This document shows, piece by piece, positions 1 through 7,181 of a stretch of 11,025 nt of DNA. Made by a program: the position numbers and the translations under genes. Source of the stretch: Xanthobacteraceae bacterium (GTDB lineage: Bacteria; Pseudomonadota; Alphaproteobacteria; Rhizobiales; Xanthobacteraceae); assembly GCA_030037185.1 (NCBI GenBank), contig JASHRR010000794.1, forward strand, positions 1 through 11,025, given 5' to 3'. The notes under the pieces were generated by a model, which was given only the letters and a program-made list of their open reading frames with translations, was not told the DNA's origin and ran no database searches. The stretch's first letter is position 1. Each line of letters starts with the position of its first letter.

Positions 1-2934
1 TACGGGCTTTATGGCTGGGCGATGTCGCGCTTCACCGGAGCCTGGGCGGCGCTCAAATGCATGCACGAGACGGTCGAGTCGAGCGCCGTGGTCGACGGCA
101 GCCTCGATCGGGTGCAAATTGTCATTCCGGACGATTTCGCGATGCCGCCGGGCGGCCTCAACATCCGGCTCAACGACACCGTTCTGGGCCAGGAGGCCCG
201 CCTGCATGACTTCAAACGCGACGCCATGCTGGCCTTCGTGCGGGCGAACCGTCTCAACCGCGTGATCTGCAGCGGCGGGCGCGCACCGAAGATCGGTGTC
301 ATCACGGTTGGCAAGAGCTATCTCGACGTCCGGCAGGCGCTCGACGAGCTCGGACTCGATGAGACGAGGTGCAACGACCTCGGGCTGCGTCTCTACAAAG
401 TCGGCTGTCCATGGCCGATCGGCCGTCAAGAGCTGACCGATTTCGCGGTCGGCCTTGATCTCGTGATAGCGGTCGAGGAAAAGCGTTCGCTCATCGAAGT
501 GCAGGTCCGCGAGGAGCTTTACGGCACCGCCAACCAGCCGGTCTGCATCGGCAAGAAGGACGAGAAGGGCGACTGGCTGTTTCCAGTCAAGGGCGCGCTC
601 GATCCAAACGACATCGCCATTTGCATCGGCGAACGCCTGCTCGCCTACGTTCGCAACGACGATCTCGCGGCCCGCGTGATGAGCCTTAAGGATGCCCAGC
701 GCGCCCTCGCGGCGACCCAGGATGTTGCGGCACGTCTCCCATATTTCTGCTCCGGCTGCCCGCACAATTCATCGACCGTGGTGCCGGAAGGCAGCCGCGC
801 CTACGCGGGCATCGGCTGTCATTACATGGCTCAGTGGATGGACCGTTCTACTTCGGGCTATACCCAGATGGGCGCAGAGGGCGCGAATTGGATCGGCGAG
901 GCGCCATTTTCAAAACGCGCTCACGTGTTCCAGAATCTCGGCGACGGCACCTATAATCATTCGGGCTTGCTCGCGGTGCGTGCCGCCATTCAGGCCGGCG
1001 TCACCATCACTTACAAGATTCTCTTCAACGACGCGGTCGCCATGACCGGCGGCCAGCGCGTCGACGGCGATATCTCGGTTCCGCAGATCGCCGCCGAAAT
1101 GGCGGCGGCGGGCGCAAGGCGCGTCGCGGTCGTCAGCGACGAGCCGTGGAAATACCCTGCCGGCACCAAATGGCCCGCCGGCTTGAAAATCCACCATCGC
1201 GACGACCTCGACGAGGTGCAGAAGCAACTTGCTGGCGTGCCAGGATGCACGGTGCTGATCTATGACCAGACCTGCGCCGCCGAAAAACGCCGCCGCCGCA
1301 AGCGCGGCCAATTTCCCGACCCTGACAAGCGCGTCGTCATCAACGAGCTGGTGTGCGAGGGATGCGGTGATTGTGGCGTGAAGTCGAACTGCGTGTCGGT
1401 GCAGCCGCTGGAAACCGAGTTTGGTCGCAAGCGCACCATCGATCAGTCGAGCTGCAACAAGGACTTCTCCTGCCTGAAGGGCTTCTGCCCATCCTTCGTG
1501 ACGGTCGAAGGCGCCAAGCTCAAGCGCGGCAAGGGCATCACCCTGCCGCCGACCACCGCCTTGCCTGACCCGGCGCTGCCGCACATCGACGGCAGCTATG
1601 GCGTCATCGTCACTGGAATTGGCGGCACCGGCATCATCACCATCGGCGCCATCTTGGGGATGGCAGCGCACCTCGAGGGAAAAGGAGTCGGCATCATCGA
1701 CATGGCGGGGATCGCCCAGAAGGGCGGTGCCGTGCACAGCCACATTCGGTTTGCCAACACGCCCGAAGACATTCACGCGATCCGGGTGGCTGCGCGCGGC
1801 GCCGATCTGGTGCTCGGCGGGGACATGATGGTGGTCGGCAACAAGAAGGTGCTCGCCGCCGTCAAGCCAGGCGTAACCGCCATGGTGATGAACCTTGCCG
1901 AGGTATTGCCCGGCGAATTCACCCGCAACCCCGATTTCTCGCTGCCGGCCGAGAGGATCAAGCGTACGATTTCCGCGCTGGTGGGACAGGCCCGGAGCCA
2001 TTTTGTCGACGCGTCCCGGCTCGCTACCGCGCTGCTCGGCCAGTCGCTCGGCGCCAACATGTTCATGCTGGGCTATGCCTATCAGCTCGGCGCGCTGCCG
2101 GTGTCGGCGCAGGCCATCGAAACCGCCATCACCCTCAACGGCCAAGCCATAGAGATGAATCAGGCGGCGTTCCGCTGGGGGCGACACGCCGCCGTCGACC
2201 CCGCCTTCGTCGACAAACTCGCGCAGCCAGCCCCGGATGCGCGGGACCAGGCGCGTCTGCTCTCGGGTTCGCTCGAGGAGATCGTGGCGCGACGAGTGGA
2301 ATTCCTCACCGCCTATCAGGACGCCGCCTATGCGGCGCGCTACCGCCGCCGCGTTGACGCCGCGCGCGCCGCCGAGATTGCCCGCACGCCCGGCAAAAGC
2401 GGATTTGCCGAGGCAGTCGCGCGATTTCTGTTCAAACTCATGGCCTACAAGGACGAATACGAGGTGGCGCGCCTCTATGCCGACCCTGCCTTCCTGCGGC
2501 AGGTCAGGAACGAGGTCGGCGGCGACAATCTGCATTTGACGTTCCACCTCGCGCCGCCGCTTCTCGCGCGGCGCAGCAAGGCGACTGGCGAGCCGCGCAA
2601 ATTGAGCTTCGGGCCGTGGATGCTCAGCCTCTTTCGACTGCTGGCAAGGTTGAAGTTCCTGCGCGGGACCGCCCTTGATCCGTTCGGCTACACGGCCGAG
2701 CGCAAGACCGAGCGGCAGCTCGTGCGCGACTACGAAACGCTGCTCGATGAGCTGCTGACAAAACTCGCGCCCGACAACCATCATGTCGCGGTCAGCCTTG
2801 CCTCCGTCCCCGAGAAAATCCGCGGCTTCGGTCACGTCAAGCTGCGCCATTTGGCAGCCGCCAAGGCCGAGGAGACGGCACTGATCGAGCAATTCCGCGC
2901 CGGCGGTGCGCCGCTGCTCAAGGCGGCGGAGTGA
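1..2934 (+). CDS. Indolepyruvate ferredoxin oxidoreductase, long fused form (5' end outside window)
   Basis: Cytoplasmic enzyme that oxidatively decarboxylates aryl-pyruvates such as indolepyruvate to aryl-acetyl-CoA, passing electrons to ferredoxin. The frame is open from base 1, so the Met at base 22 is internal; 977 residues are visible, and roughly 170-190 N-terminal residues (start of the pyrimidine-binding domain) should lie upstream, judging from the usual length of about 1150. Numbering from the window edge: CSGCPHN at 250-256 and GIGCH around 270-274; a thiamine-diphosphate motif GDG at 314-316 paired with Asn343-Asp344; a Cys cluster at 452, 455, 458, 464 and another at 485, 491, 496, fitting Fe-S binding; then the IorB-like gamma domain with the glycine loop GIGGTG at 539-544. 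The last 200 or so residues match the tail I recall as DUF6537. So the alpha and beta subunits of archaeal IOR are fused here. The stop is TGA. No partner gene lies close downstream. Identity is confident; exact substrate is inferred. Confidence 0.95.
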   Translation, partial: YGLYGWAMSRFTGAWAALKCMHETVESSAVVDGSLDRVQIVIPDDFAMPPGGLNIRLNDTVLGQEARLHDFKRDAMLAFVRANRLNRVICSGGRAPKIGVITVGKSYLDVRQALDELGLDETRCNDLGLRLYKVGCPWPIGRQELTDFAVGLDLVIAVEEKRSLIEVQVREELYGTANQPVCIGKKDEKGDWLFPVKGALDPNDIAICIGERLLAYVRNDDLAARVMSLKDAQRALAATQDVAARLPYFCSGCPHNSSTVVPEGSRAYAGIGCHYMAQWMDRSTSGYTQMGAEGANWIGEAPFSKRAHVFQNLGDGTYNHSGLLAVRAAIQAGVTITYKILFNDAVAMTGGQRVDGDISVPQIAAEMAAAGARRVAVVSDEPWKYPAGTKWPAGLKIHHRDDLDEVQKQLAGVPGCTVLIYDQTCAAEKRRRRKRGQFPDPDKRVVINELVCEGCGDCGVKSNCVSVQPLETEFGRKRTIDQSSCNKDFSCLKGFCPSFVTVEGAKLKRGKGITLPPTTALPDPALPHIDGSYGVIVTGIGGTGIITIGAILGMAAHLEGKGVGIIDMAGIAQKGGAVHSHIRFANTPEDIHAIRVAARGADLVLGGDMMVVGNKKVLAAVKPGVTAMVMNLAEVLPGEFTRNPDFSLPAERIKRTISALVGQARSHFVDASRLATALLGQSLGANMFMLGYAYQLGALPVSAQAIETAITLNGQAIEMNQAAFRWGRHAAVDPAFVDKLAQPAPDARDQARLLSGSLEEIVARRVEFLTAYQDAAYAARYRRRVDAARAAEIARTPGKSGFAEAVARFLFKLMAYKDEYEVARLYADPAFLRQVRNEVGGDNLHLTFHLAPPLLARRSKATGEPRKLSFGPWMLSLFRLLARLKFLRGTALDPFGYTAERKTERQLVRDYETLLDELLTKLAPDNHHVAVSLASVPEKIRGFGHVKLRHLAAAKAEETALIEQFRAGGAPLLKAAE

Positions 2935-2969
2935 AACAGAATTCGGCCATCCGGTCGGTCGCCGAGCCG

Positions 2970-2985
2970 CCGTGAGCCTTCACGG
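2970..2985 (+). terminator. Weak hairpin after the oxidoreductase gene
   Basis: A perfect 6-bp stem (CCGTGA/TCACGG) with a 4-base loop lies 35 bases past the stop codon of the oxidoreductase, in the gap between two convergent genes. There is no T-run after it on either strand, so intrinsic termination is doubtful. The rest of 2935-3149 shows no gene. Confidence 0.25.
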
Positions 2986-3149
2986 GACTGTTCGATTTAG
3001 ATTCCGGGCATGACCGCCAATGCCTGCACTATGGCAAGGTGTCTAGATCGCCGTCGCGTTCGCCGACACAGCTTGAACTTGCACGCAACGCCGATCAGCC
3101 TCATTGGCGCGATGCTTGAGGCACATCGGTCCGCGCGACGCCAAAAACC

Positions 3150-3812
3150 TCACGGTTGACCGAAGACACTCCTGTCCCTGTACCATTTTAGAAATTCCTG
3201 GAACAGCGACTGACGCTCGGCATCAGTGAGTTGCCGTGCCTGTTTCTCGTCCTTTTCAGCCGTACTTTGCGGGGGCGATTGGTCGGGTTGCTGCGTACTG
3301 GCGACGCCGGTCGTCGTCGGAGGCGGCGCGAGCTGCGGCTGATCCTGCCGCGCGATCTTGCGGGTCAGCGAACGCTTTGGCGAGGCGGTTTTCGTTGCTG
3401 AGCCTGAGTTGTTCACTATACCGTTTTGTGGCGGTTCCGAAGAAAAAGCCGCTATGTTATTTTGTGAAGTGTCTGCCGAACTGCTCGAGATACTGTTTTG
3501 TTTCGGCTCAAACGAAAAGCCTACCAGGCCGGCAGCGAAACGGTAAAGCCACGGCACCTCGTTCGTCGCGTTCTGGGCCGGCGTTCGATCAGCAGCTGCG
3601 CTCGCCGTTGCCTGTGATGGCTCAAAGAACCAGCACCGGCGGTGACGCAGCCGGTCAGAGCGGTAATACCAGTGACCCGTATTGACGTCTCGTCCCGGTT
3701 TTTCGAAGCATCCCTCGGCTGCCGATGCCACCCGGGTTGGGCCAAGCAACATCGCTGCAGCCAGCAAGAGGACGAACACCACAGGCCCCAGTGAATTGAC
3801 TCGATGCTGCAT
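3150..3812 (-). CDS. Small exported protein with 12-residue repeats, function unknown
   Basis: A 220-residue protein. The ATG at 3812 is chosen because GGAGG (3818-3822) sits 5 bases upstream on the minus strand; a GTG 12 codons earlier (3848) is the alternative. Residues 10-31 form a signal peptide (hydrophobic stretch ending Ala-Ser-Ala), so the product is probably periplasmic or secreted. The mature N-terminus holds a compact block with Cys35, the Trp-Tyr-Tyr triplet at 48-50, and Cys60-Trp61; two cysteines in an exported protein may form a disulfide. I recall similar blocks in hypothetical exported proteins of Bradyrhizobium, without known function. The middle is Ser/Gln/Asn-rich low-complexity sequence with three exact-period 12-residue units, then a Pro/Gln/Thr linker, and a charged helical C-terminus (LTDAERQSLFQEFLKW). 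Base composition is less GC-rich in the repeat. A sigma70-like promoter lies upstream (3873-3901). Confidence 0.8.
   Translation of the reverse strand: MQHRVNSLGPVVFVLLLAAAMLLGPTRVASAAEGCFEKPGRDVNTGHWYYRSDRLRHRRCWFFEPSQATASAAADRTPAQNATNEVPWLYRFAAGLVGFSFEPKQNSISSSSADTSQNNIAAFSSEPPQNGIVNNSGSATKTASPKRSLTRKIARQDQPQLAPPPTTTGVASTQQPDQSPPQSTAEKDEKQARQLTDAERQSLFQEFLKWYRDRSVFGQP
3393..3500 (-). repeat. Three 36-bp coding repeats, each starting Gln-Asn-x-Ile
   Basis: Within the exported protein, QNSI, QNNI and QNGI begin at bases 3500, 3464 and 3428 on the minus strand, exactly 36 bases (12 residues) apart. The rest of each unit is Ser/Ala/Pro-rich and poorly conserved, so only the four-residue core keeps the period. 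This looks like an old tandem duplication in a disordered linker. Confidence 0.6.
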
Positions 3813-3872
3813 TACACCCTCCGGGCCAAAGCCCTTTCGACGAGACACGGCCGCTCAGGCGGAAGTGAGTGG

Positions 3873-3901
3873 ATAATTGGACGATTTTGTGCGAAAATCA
3901 A
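3873..3901 (-). promoter_or_regulatory. Candidate sigma70-type promoter for the small exported protein
   Basis: On the minus strand TTGATT (3896-3901), a 17-base spacer, then AATTAT (3873-3878). Each box matches 4 of 6 consensus bases with ideal spacing. Transcription would start near 3866, giving a leader of about 55 bases before the ATG at 3812. The surrounding sequence is markedly AT-richer than the genes. Not tested by any motif scan. Confidence 0.4.
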
Positions 3902-4339
3902 TTACTTGCCGTTGACTTTTATATTTTTTCCGAATCCGCAGCTGCTTGCTATCCTTCCGGGTGTCGGGGCCCAGGCTGCGTGAGGGGGTCGGGTGGGCGT
4001 CGGTTTCGTTGGCTTGCTTCAAGCCGGGCAAACGACCGAATGACCGGATGTCTCGCAGACAGCCCGCCGCGTCCAATCCCTGCAAGATGGCGGAACCGCG
4101 CCCGGCTCGCCGATGGCCGGAAATTTGGCCAGGCCATCAGCGCCGAGCTTGCGACCGCAAGAGCATCTGGGTCGTTGCGGGTCGAACGACTGCCCCGCTG
4201 GATGATTGCGCCGATCCGCAAAGATGCGGCTGGCAACGTCGTCAGGGCGTTCGGCGCCAATAATAGGGCGGCCGTCCGGCGCGCCCCTTTATGCCGCGCC
4301 CATCCGGGCGGGCCGACCCTGCGATGCAGCGGCGCCGTC

Positions 4340-4369
4340 TTGGCACAACCTGCGCAAATGCACTAACAT
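4340..4369 (+). promoter_or_regulatory. Candidate promoter for the first cupin gene
   Basis: TTGGCA (4340-4345) and TAACAT (4364-4369) are 18 bases apart, about 45 bases before the start codon, at the point where the sequence turns AT-rich. Each box is a partial match to the sigma70 consensus. An AT-rich stretch with a run of six A follows (about 4371-4386). Assignment is by eye only. Confidence 0.35.
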
Positions 4370-4412
4370 TAAACCGTATTAAAAAACGCAAGCTAACTCT
4401 GGGGAGGTCCTC

Positions 4413-4811
4413 ATGAACAAGCTGATCGTTCCGGCCGTCTTCGCCGCCCTCGGCGCAGCGGGCGGTCTCGCCTGGTCGCAGGCGCCTAATCCCAATGTGA
4501 AGGTCTACTACACGACGCCCCTCGAGAACGATGGCTCGCGCTTCGTGCGGCTGCAGTCGGTCACCATACCTCCTAAAGAGGGCAACAACTTTCACCGGCA
4601 CCCAGGTGATCAATGGTCGGCTGTCCAGGAGGGAGAGGTCACCTTGACCATCAAGGGGCAGGCGCCGCGCACCCTCAAAGTCGGCGACAGCGTCTACATC
4701 CCGCGCGGCACCGTGCATCGCAATCAGAACCTCACCGACAAACCGGCCCGCACTATCGAACTCAACATCATGGACAAGGACAAGCCGCTGCTTGAGCCGG
4801 TCAACGAGTAG
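4413..4811 (+). CDS. Exported single-domain cupin protein (first of tandem pair)
   Basis: A 132-residue protein. The start is supported by GGGGAGG about 5 bases upstream of the ATG. Residues 1-23 are a signal peptide (Lys3, hydrophobic Ala/Val/Leu core, Trp-Ser-Gln), so it acts outside the cytoplasm. The remainder is one small beta-barrel cupin. Motif 1 has His61, His63 and then Pro-Gly-Asp-Gln (64-67), followed by Glu73-Gly74; motif 2 is Pro97-x4-His102-x3-Asn106. The three histidines can bind a metal. The Glu normally four residues after the second His is Gln67, with Asp66 beside it, so the metal site is unusual. Small cupins range from dioxygenases and isomerases to simple ligand binders, so no reaction can be assigned. 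It is paralogous to the next gene, with identical blocks such as FHRHPGDQW and PRGTVHRNQN. Its separate leader suggests separate expression. Confidence 0.88.
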   Translation: MNKLIVPAVFAALGAAGGLAWSQAPNPNVKVYYTTPLENDGSRFVRLQSVTIPPKEGNNFHRHPGDQWSAVQEGEVTLTIKGQAPRTLKVGDSVYIPRGTVHRNQNLTDKPARTIELNIMDKDKPLLEPVNE

Positions 4812-4892
4812 TCCGCGCGATGGCAGCGTCGCCGATCAAGGCACTTTCATAGCCGAAACTGTTGTCGCATAGCCGCTGTGGAACGGGGCCGT

Positions 4893-4941
4893 AGCGAAAC
4901 CCCACGGTTCCCGAAGGCGCTGCGTTAAGACGGGTTTCGCT
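4893..4941. repeat. 10-bp inverted repeat between the cupin genes
   Basis: AGCGAAACCC (4893-4902) and GGGTTTCGCT (4932-4941) are perfect reverse complements with a 29-base loop. The CCC arm can instead take part in an imperfect stem formed by GGAACGGGG (about 4881-4889) and CCCC plus GTTCC (about 4900-4911). The two pairings exclude each other. An 8-bp palindrome GCTTAAGC follows directly (4939-4946). It could be an operator, an attenuator-like leader or a degraded repeat. Confidence 0.5.
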
Positions 4942-4968
4942 TAAGCTTATCATCGGTGCCCGACCCGG

Positions 4969-5000
4969 TGGATCGACCCGCCCGATGCGTCGTCGATCCA
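4969..5000. repeat. 9-bp inverted repeat just upstream of the second cupin
   Basis: TGGATCGAC (4969-4977) and GTCGATCCA (4992-5000) are perfect reverse complements separated by 14 bases; a G-U pair could extend it in RNA. It ends 50 bases before the ATG at 5051. It fits either a dyad operator or a leader hairpin. No clear promoter boxes could be placed beside it. Confidence 0.5.
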
Positions 5001-5050
5001 TTTCCGCATTCAACAAACCGGACCGGCGTGTTCGGATTGAGGGGGAGTCC

Positions 5051-5461
5051 ATGCGCAAGTTGATCGTACCAGTCGTTTTCGTGGCGGCCGCTGTGGCGAC
5101 TCCGGCGTCCTCGCAGACGCCGCAGCCTCAGGGATCGCGATTTCAGGCGACGCCGTATTTCGTGATGCCGCTTGAGAAGGACCCGACGCGCCAGGTGCGG
5201 CTGCAATCGGTCGTTATTCCGCCGGGCGCCGGCAACCAATTCCATCGCCACCCGGGCGACCAATGGTGGGCCGTGCAGGAGGGAGAGGTCACTTACACGG
5301 TCAAGGGCCAGCCGCCGCGCGTCCTCAAGGCCGGTGAGTTCGTCTACGTTCCGCGCGGCACCGTCCACCGCAACCAGAATCTCTCGGACAAGCCCGCCCG
5401 CTCAATCGAGCTCAACATCACAGACAAGGACAAGCCGCAAACCGAGCCGGTGGCGGAATAA
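5051..5461 (+). CDS. Exported single-domain cupin protein (second of tandem pair)
   Basis: A 136-residue protein. The ATG at 5051 is preferred over an in-frame one at 4985 because GGGGGAG lies just upstream and because a signal peptide then starts directly (Arg2-Lys3, hydrophobic core to about residue 20, Ser-Ser-Gln). The cupin barrel repeats the architecture of the preceding gene: His65 and His67 followed by Pro-Gly-Asp-Gln (68-71), Glu77-Gly78, and motif 2 Pro101-x4-His106-x3-Asn110. Gln71 again occupies the usual Glu position, so this is a shared property rather than a chance mutation. Both proteins share the C-terminal block with Asp-Lys-Asp-Lys-Pro and end in Glu-Pro-Val-x-Glu, and even the coding DNA keeps identical runs (for example GGAGGGAGAGGTCAC). 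This indicates tandem duplication with moderate divergence. The catalytic role is unknown. Confidence 0.88.
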   Translation: MRKLIVPVVFVAAAVATPASSQTPQPQGSRFQATPYFVMPLEKDPTRQVRLQSVVIPPGAGNQFHRHPGDQWWAVQEGEVTYTVKGQPPRVLKAGEFVYVPRGTVHRNQNLSDKPARSIELNITDKDKPQTEPVAE

Positions 5462-5482
5462 TAGGAATCATTTCGGAGTACG

Positions 5483-5496
5483 CTCGCCGGGGCGAG
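5483..5496 (+). terminator. Small hairpin after the second cupin
   Basis: CTCGCC and GGCGAG are perfect complements around two bases (in practice 5 bp with a 4-base loop), 22 bases past the stop codon. No T-run follows, so terminator function is uncertain. Confidence 0.25.
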
Positions 5497-5499
5497 TGG

Positions 5500-6150
5500 A
5501 CCCGCTCGTGTCGGGCGTGGTCGCCCCGTCGGTGCGCCACGCGCCCTCGCCAGTGCGGCGGCTGCCACCGGCGCTGAGGACATAGCTCTCCCCGCCGATG
5601 GCGACCTGTTGTTTTCCGCGCAGACGTCCTCGCACCACCAGATCGGCTTGTTGGTCGCCACTTGGCGGACGCGTCAGCGTCGATCATGGTGATATCGTCG
5701 TGGCAAGGTTGCGATCGGCGTTATCGACGCAGGCGCGCTCCTTGACGATGGTGTTGTTGGCAACCCAATGCCGCCGGCATCGAGGGGGCCCTCCGCGCGT
5801 CGCGACCTCAAGCGTGTTGTGGCGGCCGCCGCCGTCCTCATCCAGCCATTTGCCGGCCGAAAACCCGGGAGAATTGCCGATCCTGCGTCCAGGTTGCTCG
5901 GAAAAAACCGACCGTCGGTAGAGATGCGGCGGCGGTCGTGGATGTGTTCCACCGGGTGGTTTGCGGCGCGACGAGGACATCGGCCACAGGCAATCATGAG
6001 GCGGGACATTCCAGGCGACAGGTGACGGCCTTGCCCGCGTTCTGCCTGATCCCTTGCCGTCATGCCAGCCGTAGTCTCGCCCCCATCCCGTCTTCCTCCT
6101 GCCCTGCCGCACGGTAAGGCAGCGAGAAAGACCCGGGTGGCGGGGACAAA
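5500..6150 (-). pseudogene. Frameshifted remnant of an exported calcium-loop protein, paralogue of the gene at 8292-9140
   Basis: Translated minus-strand pieces line up in order with the intact protein encoded at 8292-9140, but only by changing frame. From about 6060 downward: ADQKAGGQG resembles ARDQAERGQG; AMPRVM resembles GMSRLM; the segment around HVLTDGRDWP resembles RRISTDGRFFP. At 5857 the frame changes to AGKWLDED...LEVATRG, which continues to NNTIVKERACVDNAD, matching GKWIDTD...LEIETRD and NQTVVKERLFLDPANAD. After further changes come DDITMID (for NDEITVFD), IWWCEDVCAENN (for LEYNCSEDN) and VAIGGESYVLS (for VVIGGQDYFLS, near 5575-5605). At least four frame changes are needed. The EF-hand-like loop has lost two ligands (third Asp to Gly, fourth Asp to Asn). 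A few blocks (HIHDRRRISTDGR, VCAENN) look like other family members rather than the nearby copy, so it is a diverged paralogue, not a recent duplicate. Ends are approximate; the signal peptide region is not recognisable. Confidence 0.75.
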
Positions 6151-6291
6151 CACGCCCGGCGATGATAAGAAATAACGAGTTCACTGTGACGCAACACTAG
6201 GATGCTTTTCAAACCTCGTCGTCGCCTCGCCGCGGCAAGTCCCACCGGTTTTGCTATCTTTCAAATCCTGGCGCTGGATATGGAGCAAAAG

Positions 6292-7170
6292 ATGTGGAGC
6301 ATCTGCCCAAGCTGGCTGCGAATTGCCGCGATCGCCGGCGTGGTTGCCGGTTTGAGTTTCGCGCCGCACGGGCACGCCGTCGAATCATCTCCTGCGGGCC
6401 GCTATGCGGAACTTGCAGGCGTCAAGCTATGGTTCACCGACACCGGAGGCGCGGGCGTGCCGATCGTCCTCCTGCATGCCAACACCGGCACCAGCGAGAG
6501 CTGGCAGCCGCAGGTGACGGCCTTCGCGCGGGAAGGGTACCGTGTCATTGCCTTCGATCGCCGCGGCTGGGGCAAGAGCGTGGCAGACCCGGCCACTGGC
6601 CCGCAGCCCGGCAGCGTTGCCGACGATCTCGATGCGCTCGCCGATCACCTCAAGCTCGACAAATTCCACCTGGTGGGAGTAGCCGGCGGCGGCTTCGTTT
6701 CAATCGACTATGCGGCCTGGCGCCCGGAACGGCTGCGCAGCCTGGTGGTCGCCGCCAGCACCGGACAATTTGCCGAACAGGAGATGCAAGATTTCACCGC
6801 CCGGATCGAAATTCCCGAGCTGCGCAAGCTGCCCGCGGTGTATCGGGAGGTCGGGCCCTCATACCGGGGCGCCGACCCGCAGGGTACGAAGCGATGGATC
6901 GAAATCGACCGGCATGCCCAGCAACCCGGCGCCGCAGCCCAACCGCTGCGCACCCCGAACACCTTCGCCAAGCTCGAGCACCTGACGATGCCCGTGCTCG
7001 TGATGGCGGCCGACGCTGATCTGCTTGCGCCGCCGGCGCTGATGCGCGCCTGGGCGGTGCATCTTAACAGCCATCAATGGGCCACGGTGCCGGATTCCGG
7101 CCATGCGATCGCCTGGGAGCACCCCGACGTTTTCAACGAGACCGTTCTGACATTCGTCAAGCGGCACTGA
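6292..7170 (+). CDS. Exported alpha/beta hydrolase-fold protein with Ala at the nucleophile position
   Basis: A 292-residue protein. The ATG at 6292 is chosen because GGAG (6282-6285) lies 6 bases upstream and a signal peptide begins at once (Arg10, hydrophobic 11-24, cleavage probable near Ala29); in-frame ATGs at 6202 and 6280 lack a comparable site. The fold is clear: oxyanion-type loop H62-A-N-T-G66, then D89-R-R-G-W-G-K-S96, then the nucleophile elbow, which reads Gly-Val-Ala-Gly-Gly with Ala131 where Ser, Cys or Asp is expected. The other triad members look present: Asp243 in AADADLLAPP and His271 in SGHAIAWEHP. Closest in style to small-molecule hydrolases of the C-C hydrolase/haloperoxidase type, but without a nucleophile ordinary esterase chemistry is unlikely. 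It may be a cofactor-free lyase or dioxygenase-like member, a binding protein, or a whole subfamily that lost catalysis. It converges with the next gene. Fold confident, reaction unknown. Confidence 0.88.
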   Translation: MWSICPSWLRIAAIAGVVAGLSFAPHGHAVESSPAGRYAELAGVKLWFTDTGGAGVPIVLLHANTGTSESWQPQVTAFAREGYRVIAFDRRGWGKSVADPATGPQPGSVADDLDALADHLKLDKFHLVGVAGGGFVSIDYAAWRPERLRSLVVAASTGQFAEQEMQDFTARIEIPELRKLPAVYREVGPSYRGADPQGTKRWIEIDRHAQQPGAAAQPLRTPNTFAKLEHLTMPVLVMAADADLLAPPALMRAWAVHLNSHQWATVPDSGHAIAWEHPDVFNETVLTFVKRH

Positions 7171-7181
7171 CCCCAAACGGC

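Larger units (their letters stand above)
3849..4412. other. Divergent intergenic region, no convincing gene
   Basis: About 560 bases separate the divergent exported protein (minus) and first cupin (plus). Open frames exist on both strands, the longest on plus ending at 4366 and one on minus at 3949-4260. None has a good ribosome-binding site, a recognisable domain or a signal peptide, and they overlap each other. The plus frame has a fairly protein-like stretch around 4110-4260, which I could not place, so a decayed gene is possible. AT-rich promoter-like sequence lies at both ends. A 6-bp GC hairpin (4278-4283 with 4295-4300) is present. Confidence 0.5.

Noticed and set aside
910..2892. 660-codon open frame on the minus strand
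   Set aside because: It lies wholly opposite the well-supported oxidoreductase and has no recognisable domain; long antisense frames are expected in GC-rich genes with G/C third positions.
3393..3500. CRISPR-like spacing of repeats
   Set aside because: The 36-base period is in frame inside a coding region, with only a four-residue core conserved and no spacer structure.
3236..3685. 149-codon plus-strand frame
   Set aside because: Antisense to the exported repeat protein; no start site, signal or domain.
3949..4260. Overlapping open frames on both strands in the divergent gap
   Set aside because: No ribosome-binding site, domain or homologue I recognise; kept only as a remark in the intergenic entry.
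4985..5050. N-terminal extension of the second cupin
   Set aside because: It would bury the signal peptide behind 22 charged residues; the ATG at 5051 has its own ribosome-binding site and matches the paralogue.
5684..6184. 166-codon minus-strand frame as an intact gene
   Set aside because: Only its last 60 codons resemble the paralogue; the rest of the homology sits in other frames, so it is part of a pseudogene.
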